From assembly GCA_013397075.1 (NCBI GenBank), contig VWZS01010175.1:212178-276177 (forward strand): DNA of 64,000 bases, written 5' to 3'. The notes beneath the pieces are model-generated. The model searched no databases. It saw only the letters and a list, made by a program, of their open reading frames with translations, and was not told the origin of the DNA. Positions 27,561 to 41,221 of the stretch are shown piece after piece. The translations under genes and the position numbers were made by a program. This DNA is from Rhabdornis inornatus (lineage: Eukaryota > Chordata > Aves > Passeriformes > Rhabdornithidae). How positions within the stretch are numbered: the first letter of the stretch is position 1; each line of letters opens with the position of its first letter.

Positions 27561-27690
27561 TTGAATCTTGGAATTGTTAGGGCTGGAGGAGACCTCTAGG
27601 ATCATCTAGTCCAGCTGTTAATCTAACGTTGCCAGGTCTATCACTAAACCATGTCCCTAAGCAATCATCCCAGTCATCTTCCCACTCCCC
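27561..27690 (-). mobile_element. CR1 LINE 3' end, antisense
   Basis: TTGGAATTGTTAGGGCTGGAGGAGACCTCTAGGATCATCTAGTCCAGC is the reverse complement type of a CR1 tail; TCACTAAACCATGTCCCTAAGCA at 27642-27664 continues it in order. The far end fades at about 27690. Confidence 0.8.
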
Positions 27691-30289
27691 ATCTTAGAAG
27701 ACCTAAGGAGCACTTTGAAGTCACTGAAGTAGTGTGAATACTTTGTTATGGGCATCCTTGGTAACAGTAAATGCTTCTAGCAGTATATGGCTTTATGTTC
27801 AAGCATGTTTTGTCTGCTAATCAAATTACATTAATATCAAAAAGTTTGAGGTGAATATGTATTCTGTTTTTTTCAGTAATTGTCTTATTTTAGAGCGGAT
27901 TTTGTCATGCTTTGAACATTACTTCTGAAGCAAATCGAGGTGTTTGAGGCATTTAAAAAGTAAGGTAGTGATGTTCTTAATAATGTCACCTATGCTTTAT
28001 TGCTTTCCTGTTGTAGAGAAGTTCTCGAATGTGATTTCAAGATGTTTCCTTTAAAATGGCTGATATAGAACAATAATTGCAGATGAGAGACTATATAATC
28101 TTGTGGGTTGTTTATTTTATTTTTTTTAATACACTGTAAGTAATAAATAGAATATGTCTGGTAAAGTGATTTAACTAAATATTGCAGCAAGTTTTCATGA
28201 ACAATTCTGATAATTGCTTTGGTGTTTTCTGACGAGTGAGGGACAGGTGTAGAGCTCTTAACCTCACAAAGGAGTTGCCACCCTTAACTGCAAACGCAGA
28301 TAATTCCACAAAGCACAGCAGAGCAGTACTTCCAAATGACAGCGATACAACAAACAGCATTATGTTATTAGTTAAGGAGGGAAATTTCAGTCCAATACTG
28401 TAGTAACAAATGTGTGATGGTTGCTGCTGGTGGAATGCAAAACAGAGCAGCTTCTAATGCTCAATGTACTTAGCATCATTGGCTTCTCTGGGTGATATGA
28501 AGAAGTTGTGCTGTACTCCTAAGGTCTTGCAGGGATTAATTTATTAAGCTTTTGAAATTTAGACATCCTTCTGGGAGTGACATTCAGAATTCTGTGTGAG
28601 GTAAAGCTGTCATGTTCTCTATTAAAAACATAAAAAGTTAAAGAAAAAAAAAAAGAAAAAAAAAGAAAAATAATGTGGAAAGGAGATAAAAGCATGCACA
28701 GCAGTTTTATCCCAACTTGAGGACAAGCTGTGTGCGTGATCGCTCCAGATCAGGTTATAGATGTTTAGTGGGAGAAAGAAGTTTTTAAAACTCGTTGTTG
28801 TCCTGACTCAAAACCTTTCACATGCCAAATCATAATTCTTCTGCCCAAAATTGAATTATTGTCACAGCTGCACTAGAACCTTGAAGACTTCTCAGTATGG
28901 AGGTTCATTAAGTCTCACATAAGTCTCCTTCTCCTGCTAGCTCTAAAGCCTAGGTTTCTGTAAGTCACAGCCCCACAACTCTTTTTAATTCCCTCTGTCA
29001 GACAACCCCAAATTCTGTCTTGTCTGAGACTCCAGCTCTACCTACAGTCTCGCAAACCTTATCTACACCGAGTCCTACAGCATGTTCTGCCCTGTGACCT
29101 TATTTCTTGTGAGCCCACTTAACACATCCCAAGGCTTCCCCATTTCTCCAAATGCATGCCCTCCCTGTGCTGATTGCTCACCCCAGGACCCTCAGCAGGG
29201 GCTGCTCAGCTCCTCCTGACCCTTGTGCTGCCAGCATCCATGTCTGTATCCCGTTGCGTTGCTCGCAGCTGCTATACTCCTCCATTGGTGCAACCACTGG
29301 CAAAAATCATCTCCAGATTTGGTTTTTCCAGCTGAAATTCTGGAACAGGTAAGCAATACAGAACCACTAAGAAGAGGGAGCAAAACATCTGGATGAAACA
29401 TGGCTCTGTCACCTTGTAATTGTCTTCACATGAAAATGACAGGATTAAGAAAGAGGATCAAACATTAATAGTCAAAGGATCTTCCTCATTTCTTTACTTA
29501 AATGTTACTCACACTCACTTAACTGATACTCCTGTACTTAAAAATATTAATTACTTCATTTTCACCTGAACAAATATTTAATCCTTTTATTTTTTTCTTT
29601 GAAATTTTAACACAGTCCCTTGTGACTTGGTGAGATCTCATTCCATTACAGAAAACTGTTTTTCAGTATTCTGGTAGGTGGTAGAGTTTCACTGGAAAAT
29701 TCTGATCCAGGGCAGTTCACACATTCCACTGGCATAAACTTGATTGAAAAAAACCTTTCATTATAAAAATCAGTAAATGTCCTTCTTGAACTAACCCGTT
29801 TCTGGTCTCATTTTCTACAGGACTACCACATTCTCTTGGTCTTTGACCTTTGGATCTTGTGACCTTTTTTTTCCCCTCTTTAGTGTTGATCTGTCTTCCG
29901 AGCTCCTCCCTGTCCTATGGGTTATCCATGCTGAAATGTTCATTTATCAGGCATCCTGGCTATCAGACAGCTGAGCTCAGGTAGACCTTTGATTCTTTAT
30001 TTGCTGGGCTATTTCCTAGATCACCTGTCGACCTCAACTTCCCATCTCTTGCCTTTGTGACCAATAGTCAGCATTTCCTCATAGCATCTCCTTTCCCATC
30101 TTAACATGATCTTTTGAAACACCAGACTTCTGTCCTGATTTGTCATGATGGTACCAGCTCAAGAATTCAGAAAACTATAAGGTCTGGGAAATGTCAAGAC
30201 AGAATCTCTCAAAATGTTTTAGGTTGCAAACAACAAAGGACAAAACTAAAGAGCTTTTGTCTAACTCATGTTTTAAAATCTCACTGATG
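27691..30289. other. Intron; C-rich stretch 28.9-29.3 kb unclassified
   Basis: Contains an A-rich run with G interruptions at about 28640-28672. From about 28900 to 29300 the sequence is C-rich (CCTGCTAGC..., CCCAGGACCCTCAGCAGGGGCTGC) unlike its surroundings; no family recognised. Confidence 0.4.
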
Positions 30290-30548
30290 TTTACTCTTTA
30301 CTCTCATAAGGCAATCTGTTCCAGACCATAGCTATCACTTCTAGTAAGCTTTTCTTTATGCCTAAATTAATCTCCCTTTCCAAGGGTAAAGCTTATTACT
30401 ACTTGCACTACCCACAATAGACATGAAGAATATTTTTTCTATTCCTCTCTGCAGTTACATTCTATCATGCCTTTCCTGTTTTAGGCTGGATTTAACTTCT
30501 ATTACTTGCATGTTTCATTACAAGTCATATTTAAATCATCGTCTCAGA

Positions 30549-30595
30549 TTTTTTTGTTGTTGTTTTTTGTTTTTTTGTTTTTTGTTTTTTGTTAT
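30549..30595. repeat. T-rich low-complexity run (TTTTTTG)n
   Basis: Runs of six or seven T separated by single G, inside the LINE relic. Confidence 0.85.
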
Positions 30596-31150
30596 TGTGC
30601 CCTATATTTCTTCTGGACAATATGATACTTTGGGGACTCTAATTCTAAAATCAAATTTTATGTTGCAGGGAAATGCATCTTAAAGCCAGCTATAGTAGAA
30701 AGATTATTTACATATTTTACAGGCTATGTTCTCTTTTGTTCTCTTTTTTTTTTCTTTTAAGTGCACTAATTGTCCAGTCTCTTCTTTTCCTATATGGCAT
30801 AGAAGACTCCTGTTCAACTTCCTATGCACAAAAGCCCTCAGATGTTTTATTTCTTGCAGGCAGTTATTCTAGAGTTTGGATTTGTGCCATTGAGTACTTC
30901 TGCCTGAATGAAGTACTTTTCACTTCTCTTTGGGGAAATTAATTCTGTTTTTGCAGAACACGTATCCAATATGTTCTGGTCATTTTGAATTTTAGTTCTG
31001 TCAGCAAAAATGCTTACTGTTAGCTTCAGCTTGGCAATACCTTTGTATTTCATAACTTCACATTTCTTGAAATGATGCCAATATTGCTTATTAAGGAAAA
31101 CACTGATTAGGCCAGCAGTAGATTCCCAGGAATCACAAATCAATATATAC

Positions 31151-31226
31151 TTGTTTATCAAGGAACCATTTTAATCTCTCTCAGTATATTGTTTAACAGG
31201 GAACCATTTTCATCTCTCTGAATATA
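31151..31226. repeat. Tandem duplication, 2 x 38 bp
   Basis: 31151-31188 and 31189-31226 share TTGTTTA..AGGAACCATTTT and CATCTCTCT-type text with about five differences. Confidence 0.8.
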
Positions 31227-32160
31227 GCTGTCCAACACGTTTTGCTAATTAAGAGTAACTTAATTTAGACCATTTTAAGTCAGCTTATGAGAACTTAGAG
31301 AACATTATGTAAGAGAAGCTTCACTAAAGCTTGCTTTTTCCTATTAAACAAGTAAAATCTTGTTTTACTCCCCCTTTGCTCCCCACAGAAATTGGCTTTA
31401 AAAATTGTTTCGCTCTTACTCATCATTCCTTCTGCTGACGCTTGCAGTTTTTTTGTTTGCTGATATATTCCAGTGTTTTTCTAGAAATGAGGAGTAGTCT
31501 GACTGATACATACAGTTTTCCAGCTTTTTTCTACTTCCCCTTTTTCAAGGATAGATAGGTAACTTGTTTGGTTTTCTGACAGTCTTCCAGAATCCCATTC
31601 ATCATCCATGAGGTTTTGAAGTGCCTCTGAAATTGCTTCAGCAAATTCTCTGTACTCCCTGAATTTCATAATTTCTGAATTATCTAAAGCCAGCTAACTA
31701 CTGAGTGTATTCTCTAACCTGCTTCCTTGCTTCTATCTTAAAATTGTTGTTTGTGTTATTTACATTATCTGCCTGATTACATCTAACTCTATTAGTGAAG
31801 ACTGAAGCAGTAAATGCCCTAAACATTAAAGTGTTCTTAGTGCCATGGTAGCTTTTTCCCCCCTGTTGAACAGTGGACCAGCTTTCCTTTTTCTTCCCCT
31901 TGCAGTTAATGTTCTTATTGATCTTTTTCTTTGTTTACCTTGCATGTTTCTTGCTAGTTGTTTCACATTTTGCGCCTTCACATTTCTCAGTGTGTGCTTC
32001 CATCTGTCTTCTTTTGTAAGGTCTGTGCCTTCTTGCTTTCTGTTTTGTGTAACAAATTGTTATCAGTCCATCCAGAGAGATTTATGAATAGTCTGCATTT
32101 CGCTATATTACTTTCCCAAAAGATATTTGGTTTGTTAGAGATCTGAATTGTTTCTGATTT

Positions 32161-32530
32161 TATTTTTCAGGCAGTATTTCTTAGATGTGTATAATAATTA
32201 TCTTTATCTATTCAGTCTTTCTGGTTTGTCAGTAGTGCAATAGCCCCCACCTTCCTTTCTTCGTTGTTATAGAAGATAATATAACAAGCAATCAGTAATA
32301 GAAAACATGATAGTCACACAAGACAAGTCGTATACTTTTATATATTTTTGGAATATGTAAACAAAGATGTCATATTAATGATATTTCAGACAAATTTCCT
32401 GTCTTCCTTCAGTCATAAGTGTTGATAAAATATTTATGTTTCTTGATGTATAAAACATGCTGATCAAATAATAAACAATCCTCATAGCCTCCTTCTATAC
32501 AAGTAAGTATATTATCCTAATATTGCAAAA
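32161..32530. other. AT-rich intron, nothing recognised
   Basis: Between the old LINE and the next CR1 tail. No signature seen. Confidence 0.5.
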
Positions 32531-32775
32531 CAATAGAATGGGATGAAAGGAAGTGTTATGCCAGAAGAGGTATAGGTTCGGTATTATGAAAAATTTATTC
32601 ACTGAAAAGGTCGTCCAGCACTGGAACAGGCAGCCCAGGGAAGTGGTATGTTACCATCCCTGGAGGTTTTTAAAAGACAAGTAGATGTGGCACTTGGGGA
32701 CATGGTTTAGTGGTGGACACTGCAGTTCCGGGCTTGTAGTTGCTGACCTAAGAGGTGTCTTCTAACTGAGGGAAT
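32531..32775 (+). mobile_element. CR1 LINE 3' end
   Basis: Contains CAGCACTGGAACAGGCAGCCCAGGGAAGTGG (32608), CCATCCCTGGAGGTTTTTAAAAGACAAGTAGATGTGGCACTTGGGGACATGGTTTAGTGGTGGAC, a textbook order for a CR1 tail. The final octamer repeats are lost. Confidence 0.88.
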
Positions 32776-32954
32776 TACAGGACTTCCCCAAAATCTTCAC
32801 AGATAGTCAGCATCTCATAATTTTAGAGATACTGGAACTTGACTCTTCCCAATTCTCAGTACTATTCAGTGATCCAAACTACTCTACATTATTGTGGAAA
32901 ATACTATTTTACTTCTGTTTCCATATCATCAGTTCTCAGTCCTAAATAACAACA

Positions 32955-33009
32955 TATAACATAACATAGCATAACATAGCATAACATAATATAACATAAC
33001 ATAACATAC
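32955..33009. repeat. (ATAAC)n pentanucleotide microsatellite
   Basis: About eleven units of ATAAC with ATAGC variants. Confidence 0.9.
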
Positions 33010-34104
33010 ATTTCAACCTACCATCTCAGAAGACAGCTTCCCACTATAGCTAAACTATGCTGCAGAACTATGAAACAGATTCTGTGCAATGCCCTATCAT
33101 ATGAGCATGTATGATGATGGTACCCATTATTTTTGTATGGAATCTGCCTGTATTTCTGTTACTGAAACACACACGGCTCAGAAATAGACCTTTACTTGAA
33201 AATTGAGCCATTTTGCATGATGTAGAAGCTGGTAAAGGTTTTTTTTTACAAAATACTATGCTGTTAGCACCTTGCCAAGGATCTAGTAGATCTGAGCTTA
33301 GATGGGATAGCTTTTAATAGCATAAGCAGTCTAACCTGTTTACTCAATTAAATACACCATTTCAAAGTGCTATTTAATTGCTCACTACTGCTGTAAGTAT
33401 GACTGACAAGTGATTTATACACTGTATTATTTATTATCGCACAGTAAGAAAACTAGAGTTTTTGTTCAGATTTTAGCACTTGACACTCAGTGAAAGCAAA
33501 GCTTCTAAGTCTGCAAATCATCTTTAAAACATTAGATCAAGAAACTAAGTCTAAAGAAGCAATTAAACACCAAACATGGTAGTTAAGCACCAACCTCAAT
33601 GGGCTTCCACATTAAGATCTGACACACAAATTGCAGTGTGATGTGTGACAGACTGATGAAGCATAATATTCTATATCAACCTGAAAACTGGCAGACATTA
33701 TTGATAAAAGTGAGTGAATAGGCTTAGTGTGTCCAGCTGATAACTGTCTTTCATGTGATGCCAGGAAGAAGTCAAATTCTATTGAACAGTAATATTCTTA
33801 GATGACTCATTCACAAACTTATCTTTGATAGCAATACCAGAAGCTGGAGAAAACTTCTTTGTCTACCTTCAGAACTGTAATCTGAAAACATGCCATTTAG
33901 CTGGTACCTAACTACAAGTGCTGCAGTTTCTGAATTCCCAAAGGTGCTCAAAAAGTGTACTTTCTAATGTTTCAGCTTTGGCATGCAAAAATTAGAGGTC
34001 TCCATGCCAAAATCCTTTGGATCCTGGTTCTCACTGTGTGCTAGATTGATCTCAGCACAAAATACTATAACAGCCCTGGCTTTTCTTGGAGGCTTCCAAG
34101 GAGC

Positions 34105-34182
34105 TGATAATAATATAATATATATCTATTATGGATATATATTATATCTTATATATCTATTATATATCTATATATCTGATAA
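34105..34182. repeat. AT-rich self-complementary run
   Basis: ATATATCTATTATGGATATATATTATATC and similar units; can fold back on itself. About 300 bp before the assembly gap. Confidence 0.75.
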
Positions 34183-34474
34183 TGTGTCTGTAATACTGAA
34201 CAGAGTATAAAAAAATCTGTCTGCGCTTGCTTTCTACCTGAAGGAATTAGAAAAGTTCATTTCATAATTTTTAATGTGTTCAGCATGAAAATGTAAGCTG
34301 AAACTCAAACAGCTTTGAAAACTTTTCACACTCTCTTATCCAAAGTAGTTTTCTTTCCTGCTTTCTAAATAATAGAACAAAACTGTTCTCACTATTAAGT
34401 CAAATCATTGATTTCCTTCAGATAAGCATACTTAACACATTATTTGAAAATGCAGGTTTTTTTATTGTTTCGTT

Positions 34475-34517
34475 NNNNNNNNNNNNNNNNNNNNNNNNNN
34501 NNNNNNNNNNNNNNNNN
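34475..34517. other. Assembly gap (43 N)
   Basis: A run of N flanked on both sides by T-rich sequence; size may be an estimate. Confidence 0.99.
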
Positions 34518-37500
34518 TTTTGTCAGCATTTGATCCAGGATCTCTCTGACTAGCTCAGGCTTTTCCTTCCTGGGAAGAAGTAATCACTGAGTTCCATAAA
34601 TGTACAACATGAATGAATTTCCTGTGTGTTTCACAGTCAAGGATCAGATGTAGTGCAGCACAACAAAAAAGATCAAGGTCCAGTAACATCAATAAACAAT
34701 GACTTCTTATCACTGTGACCAGTATGAGATTCTAAACTCAGTCTCCATTCTGGCCTTTGAGATCAAACATCATCAAATGATTGTGTGACGAAACAGAAAT
34801 AGGTGATCCCACACAGCATTTTATTTTCTCAGAGGAACTTAGAAACTGTTACTGGGTAATTTCTCTTCTAGTCTGAAAAGTATTATCTGTGGAGCATTAG
34901 TGGAACTAGGCTATTTATCCTGTTCCATGCTGTACTGGTAGCCACTTTGGGACATGGATGCCACAACCTTGGCTATATTTGCACATTAACAATATCATAA
35001 GCTTCATATACAAGCATTCTTTAAAAAAATGAAGTGTTATTATTTAATAATCATTGGAGTCCTACTTTTCTTGCTTTCCTAGATGCTTTGATAATAGACC
35101 TTCTTAGAAAACTTGACTTTATTTTCTGGAACAGGGAATTGCTGCATACCTGGATTTTATCCTAAATTCAGGAAATTAGCTGGTCTTGCAGCCAGACACA
35201 GAAAAAAAAATAAAAATCTGTATTCTTAATATGTATGGAGATCCAGGTATTTAGAATACTTTATTTTAGGTGGATTTTTGGAAATAAAGATTTAGTTGAG
35301 AAAGTTATTTCAAGTGGGACTGCAGTGGAAATAGTAGTTGGCTAGTAAAAGTACCTTAAATTCAGCACAGTACTGACTTTTCACTGCAGTATTGCTTTTC
35401 TATGGGAACTATTCTGCGGGAGTATTTCTATTTCTATGGGATGAATTTAAAAAATCATTTCAATATGATAGAGTACTCTTTAGGAAAAAATGTATTGCAA
35501 CAGCAGTGTGCTTCATCCTTACTGTAGAAATGGAAAATGGGTATCATTAAATTCTTAAATTGATGGTAACCGACCTGTATATCAAGCAACACACATTTAT
35601 TGACATTAAAAACAAATATATTACTGGTAGGTATAAAGATACTTAGCATCTGAAGGTTCCAAACAGTAAAGAATCCTGTAGTAAAATATTGTTCCCTTTA
35701 TTATTTCCTCTGCCCCCCCCCAGTGTATTAATTAATAGAAATTGTCTTTGTGGCAATTAAAGACCCATGAGCTAGGTAAACTTAGTACTAAATCCGTCTG
35801 GAACTAAACCTGAATTGAATTTGCAGACTCTAAGAGTGGGATTAATCTTCTCTAATTTTAGTCACCTATAAAGTAGCTAAAAGAGTGTCTATTCAATTGC
35901 CTCATTTAGGCTTAGCCTAGTTCTTGAAGAAGGAAAAGGAATTCCAGAATTCAACTTAACTCATCCTAAGGTGGATGGTTTCCATAATCAGGATGAATTG
36001 TGTGAGTGGGAACTATGGCTTGCACAGTTAAAACATCTTTTTAATTAATCAGTAATTAGATTTGCCTCAGGGATAAAATACGAGGAGGTGTCTGTCTATC
36101 CACTGATTATCCAAATAAATGGGGTAGGTGAAGTGTTTGACTTCTGTATGGCTAAATTAAGGTGAAATGAATCCTGCATTAAACTTGGAAAAAAATGTTG
36201 TTTTGGCAGTAATTATCTCATTATTTTGATACTACAAATTAAAATATTATTATTCCTATAAGAAGTATTATTCACTTTATTTTTCCCCCATCACAGAAAA
36301 ACACATTAAGGAAGAATACAGATGCATTGTTGTCTTATCTGCCCATATAAACTAAGCCATACAGTACTGCTTACTTGTTTACTTATTTATTGTTGAAAAC
36401 TATTGATTTGGTGAGATTGTAGCAGCAAATTATAAATGATACATAAACTGCATCAACAGATAAAAGACAGAATAAAGCCAGAACTTTGCAATTTTAGAGT
36501 TGTGTTATTATTTATTGTGGGTTTAGAAAAGCTAAAAACAGTAAAGCCCAAGAAGCAGGGAACATTCTACTTGAAATTAAAAAAAAAAAAAATTATATAG
36601 ATTTTTTTTTGCTTTTTTTCATTCCTCCTCTGAGTCCTTTTTTGTATGTGCCATCTATAAAGACATATGACTGTAATATGAGTGCTCACAGACCTGTTGC
36701 TGCTTGTGGAATGGGTTATGGTATGGTGCATTTTTCCACAAAAAATACGTATGGATGTCATCTTTTCTCATGTAGATGAAAGTTTCCTAAGCCCCCTATT
36801 TTCAGTTGATCCACAGTGACTCTTACAATGCTACTTTTGTTCATGCTTCCTAAATGACCCATAATTATGGCTCACACTGTACAGAAAGCCAATTAATTTA
36901 TGCACGTGGAACCAAACCATGCAGCAAAATTTCAGGTGAAAAAAAATTTGAAAAATCCTCATGATAGGAATAAGTCAGAGAATATGAGAAATAGTAGTTT
37001 AAAAGATGTTCTGATACTCAGCTTCACATAGGTAATGCTCATTGAAGCTTTAGAAGCACACTTCTGGAGTGCTGTACAGTGCTCTGGTTTTGTGCCTCCT
37101 ACTATGTGACTAGGTTGCATCTTTATTTTAGAGCAGCTTTAGGATATATTAAGGTATATTGATTTGCATTATCTGACAGCTAGAAGATAAATTGATATCT
37201 CCCTTGCTGTTTGCTCTGAGTCAAATAACCAGTTCCTGAGGACAATTTCTGGTCTTCAAGAAGAGTCCTTCATCAGCAGTCATACTGGTTTGAGGAGTCT
37301 TCTTGAACCACTGACAGCAATGCGTAAGAGTCTTAAGAAAGAACAGGATGATCCTGTATCTCTGCTGTAAATGTCATTCCACTAGGACCCACTAATAAAA
37401 AGAGGAAAGAAATTATTTCTCAGAACATTCCTGTGATACTAAATGTGCACAAACTGCCCATATGAACTTCTGGTCAATGAAGAGAATAGCAGGGCACTTG

Positions 37501-40500
37501 TCAGAGTCTCAAGAGACTGAGAAGTTCCATGCTGTTCACCTTCCTCTTGTTTTTACAGTATGCTATTTTTTGGAAATATAAACATTCCTGCATGCATGAG
37601 ATTTGAGAACAGTTTTTTATTGCTTTAAAGACAGATTATTTTCTTGGTTATGGAGAAAGGTTTTACATCTTTTGTATATCCTGTTTTCAGATTAACAGTC
37701 TGTGTTCAAGAGCTGGAATTATCACTCATACCTCAGGATTAAAGTAGGACTAATTTCCTTGGCTTTCTTTTAAAGGAAACATACCATTGGAACTGAAATT
37801 AAAATTTTCCCTCCTTGGACAATCACAGCACATCGGTGTTCTTGGTTTTCCTTCTCCCATTCTATTATTCATAGAACACTCCATTCTTCCAGTGTGGAGA
37901 AGAGCTGTGGTTCACTTTGTCGCTTCTAGGAAAGTATCCAGTTCAGAAAACAGTTTAATATTTGTTCTTCCTGTCAAACTGGATTTGGCGGGGTATTAAA
38001 AGGCGTTTGGTAAATTGAGTAGAGAATGGGGATGCTACTTCCAGTCTTCAATAGACAGCACATGACTTGTAGTGCTTTTCTCTCCTGTACCTCTTTTATC
38101 TGTTTGATCTCTATTAGTAGAGGGTGAGGGTACCCTGTGAGGAGTTCTGAAACTATATACAATATTCAGAAGTGAGATGGAAAGTACACAAGAGGAAGAA
38201 AACACTACAGCACTGCCCTCAGCATTACAGGAGGAAGATTGCCCAGAACTGAATGTTTGCTGCATTGGCATTGCTAACTGCACAGGTCTCAAGAGATGTC
38301 AGACTGCAGGCCAAATAACATAGTATGGCTCATGTTCACTCCACTTAGGGCTTCTTTCTAGAGCAGGATGGCCGCATCATTTTCATGTACTGCTTGGCTG
38401 TGTGTGCACCTGTGATTTTACATCATATTTTTAAGTGCATTTTTCCAGTCTGCAATAATAAGAAGGATATATTTTGCTATAAGCCATGGGGTGTCAGAAA
38501 GGTAAAGGGAATGTGAAGCTTTAAGGAGCAATATTGGAAGAATGTGGGGAGTGCTGAAGCTTACACAGCTTCAGCTATTCTGTTTTTTCAGAGTGGTCCC
38601 TGTAGTAAGCGTCTCTGTAGAACCACACAGACATTCTTGGAAAGAGCTAGTAGGAGGGGTCTGAAACAAATTTGGGAGTAAGCTATTAATTATACTTCCA
38701 GTGGTAAATATGCATAAATAAATGAAGATGCATACACATTTATTTCATGTGACTATTAGGTCAACATTAAATTGACATCAAAAAGAAATGGAACATGATG
38801 TCCAACTTGCAGAGGCATACTGTTCATCATCTGTACAAGTTGTATATTTTCCTTAAGAGTTCATTACTTTCACCAGAAATTTATTCTATGATATAGATTG
38901 GATTCATGCAGTGGAAGTTAGATGAATACATAATTTAAAGTATTTTATCTACTTGCAAGAAAATAATCTCTGGACAAATAAACCTCTGGAGCAGAGTTTG
39001 ATCTAATTTTCTATGGCAGGAATTCAGATTCAGCTCTTCCAAGACAACAATATGGAACTTATAAGTAAATTTGTAACTGAGATAACCGAGATATACATGT
39101 GAGATAGCAAAACTAATGATGATTGGTATAATACAGTGGATTGATGAGCTTTTTACCATCAACTCTCTCAATAAGAAATGGAGAGAGACACTTTTTTTGG
39201 CATGATTCATGCCCACATAAATATTTTTTCATGATTCATTTTCCCATAAACATTTAAAATGTTTCAGATGAATCATACCTTAAACATCCCATAAGTTTAT
39301 ACTGTTGAGGAAAAGAGAATATGTTATTTAGCTGAGGTGGTAGCTGAGATGAATCGCTACCCTGTATACTTATGTGATAGGTGTGATAAGCAGATGTGAT
39401 CTTTATCTACTGTCTTAAATAACTGTCATTACTTAATGAATATCAACTGCTTTCATCAGTATTAACATGCATACATTCAAAGATATATATGAACTGGGCA
39501 ATATAAAATTAAAAATTATAATGAACCTTTTACTTTGTAGTACAGAGGTAAAATGTTTTAATTGATGATATCACAAGATACAATACTCCAGGGGCATAAA
39601 TCAAATTCTACATGTCCTATTATTTTCCCCTAGAAACAGTTAGTTTTGTTCAAGCCCATCTATCACCCATGTTGATCAGTCTGTTATCAGGTAAAGGACC
39701 CCTGTGTACAGCAATGGAGCAGCATTTGTAAGATGCAGGCATGCTAACTTCAGAATTCTTTTCCACATGGTTTCCATTGATTGGTTTCTTTTGTCAATAT
39801 ACACATTGTGAAGTGCTTTAGTACTTGTCTTTGTATTTCTAGAGGTAGCAAAAGACTCAAAAGGGTGAGCAAATTATTTTTTGTTACACAGGAAGGGAGA
39901 AAACTAAAGCATTTTAGACTTCTTAGCCTAATTTCAGTTATTGGGAATAAAAAGCTGAATTATTTAGAAGCCAAAAACAAGAACACACCAAATAATAACA
40001 AGGAAACTATTTACTGGTAACAAGTTGGGTTAAACTAATCTAATTTCCCCGTAGGGAAATGGATCCAAAATGTGGGTATGTGAGAAGCGCAGGTGTTAAG
40101 TCAACTGGCTTTCCTAAGTCTCTTTATGATCTTCAATGTGGCATTCACATAAGTAAGTTTGGAATAATCTTGATTAAACAGATACTAAAGTTTCTGTAAA
40201 CGTTAATTTGATTGGTTAGCAAGTGTTCACAGTCAGAATAGAAAAAGGCACTTCAGATGTGGTTCTTGGGCAGGTACAGACACCACTTTCACCACTGTGT
40301 TGACTGGTGAAATAATCAGCATGCTCTCAACAAAGGAAGGCAGCAAGAGCTCTTTCATAATCTGGAAAATAGAGCTAGAATTCAAAATGGAGACATATAT
40401 GTGGATTCTGCACTGAGACAGGAATAAGACTGGGTTGAAGACTGAAGGAGGACTGGTTCAGCAGTTGTTCTGTTGAAATGATGTATAAAGCTTAGTGTTT

Positions 40501-41045
40501 CCCACAGTAAACATGACTTAGAGAAGCTATGCAATTCTGAAATAGTGTAGCAAAACATTTTTGAAGCAGCTAGTCAGGCAGAGCTGAATTTGGAACTCCT
40601 AAACATCCAGCTTATCCACTTAAGCAGATAATTTGGGCAATTTAGAATTCCTTTTGGTAGTATTTAGAATTAAGTTCAACTACATAGGGGCAGAATGTGC
40701 CCTCCTTATGACTGAAAGAGGATTGTTCATCTTAATAAGAAGAAAATATTTTTAACAGTTTGCAGGAATAAGAGTCATCTCCCAGTTTCTCCAAACTAAT
40801 CAGCCTCTTTCTCTGTATAAATAGAGGAGAAAAGCATCATGATTCATCATATTTCCTTGTGGACATCTAAACTAGGTCAGATGAATCATGCCATCATCCT
40901 CTCTAGTGGTAGCTGAGATGTAGACAGAGATGCTTTGGAGATGCATTTCGTCTTTAGAGATGTCATTTGCAGAGGATCTAATCTGAAATAACTAAGAGGA
41001 GGAAGAAGAAAATAATTTGTTCTCATTGGTAAAAGCAAATGAGAG
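34518..41045. other. AT-rich intron, nothing recognised
   Basis: Homopolymers at about 35713 (C) and 36577-36591 (A). No element, no meaningful ORF. Confidence 0.5.
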
Positions 41046-41221
41046 TATGGTGAAGCACTGGAATGGTTTTCTTGAAGGTTGTGGCTTCTCAGTTCATGTG
41101 CATATTTTAAGGATGGCTTAAAAGATGTTAAAATATAAGGCCATACATCTTGTCAAACCTGCCCTGGGTTTAATAGATGGATTAGAACACATCTCAAGTG
41201 CCTTCTAACCCTGTGTTTCTA
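41046..41221 (+). mobile_element. Very worn CR1 LINE 3' end
   Basis: AAGCACTGGAATGGTTTTCTTGAAGGTTGTGG at 41053 followed by AATAGATGGATTAGAACACATCTCAAGTGCCTTCTAACCCTGTGTTTCTA has the order of a CR1 tail, with many substitutions. Confidence 0.5.

Larger units (their letters stand above)
30290..32160 (-). mobile_element. Old L3/CR1-like LINE, antisense, about 1.9 kb
   Basis: Successive segments match, in order, the antisense of the L3/CR1-like LINE that I know from amniote genomes: TGCCTAAATTAATCTCCCTTTCC with the following CTTATTACTACTTGCACTACCC (30359-30415), TTCTATCATGCC (30460), AATATGTTCTGGTCATTTTGAATTTTAGTTCTGTC (30968-31002), the exchange segment near 31590-31640, and GTGAAGACTGAAGCAGTAAATGCCC (31795-31819) then the GTTTCTTGCTAGTTGTTTCACATTTTGCG part (31946-31974). 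Divergence is high, the frame is broken, and poly(T)-rich insertions and a 38-bp duplication interrupt it. Ends are approximate. Confidence 0.7.
32776..34474. other. AT-rich intron before the gap
   Basis: Apart from the pentanucleotide array and the AT-rich run at 34105-34182, nothing is recognised. Confidence 0.5.
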
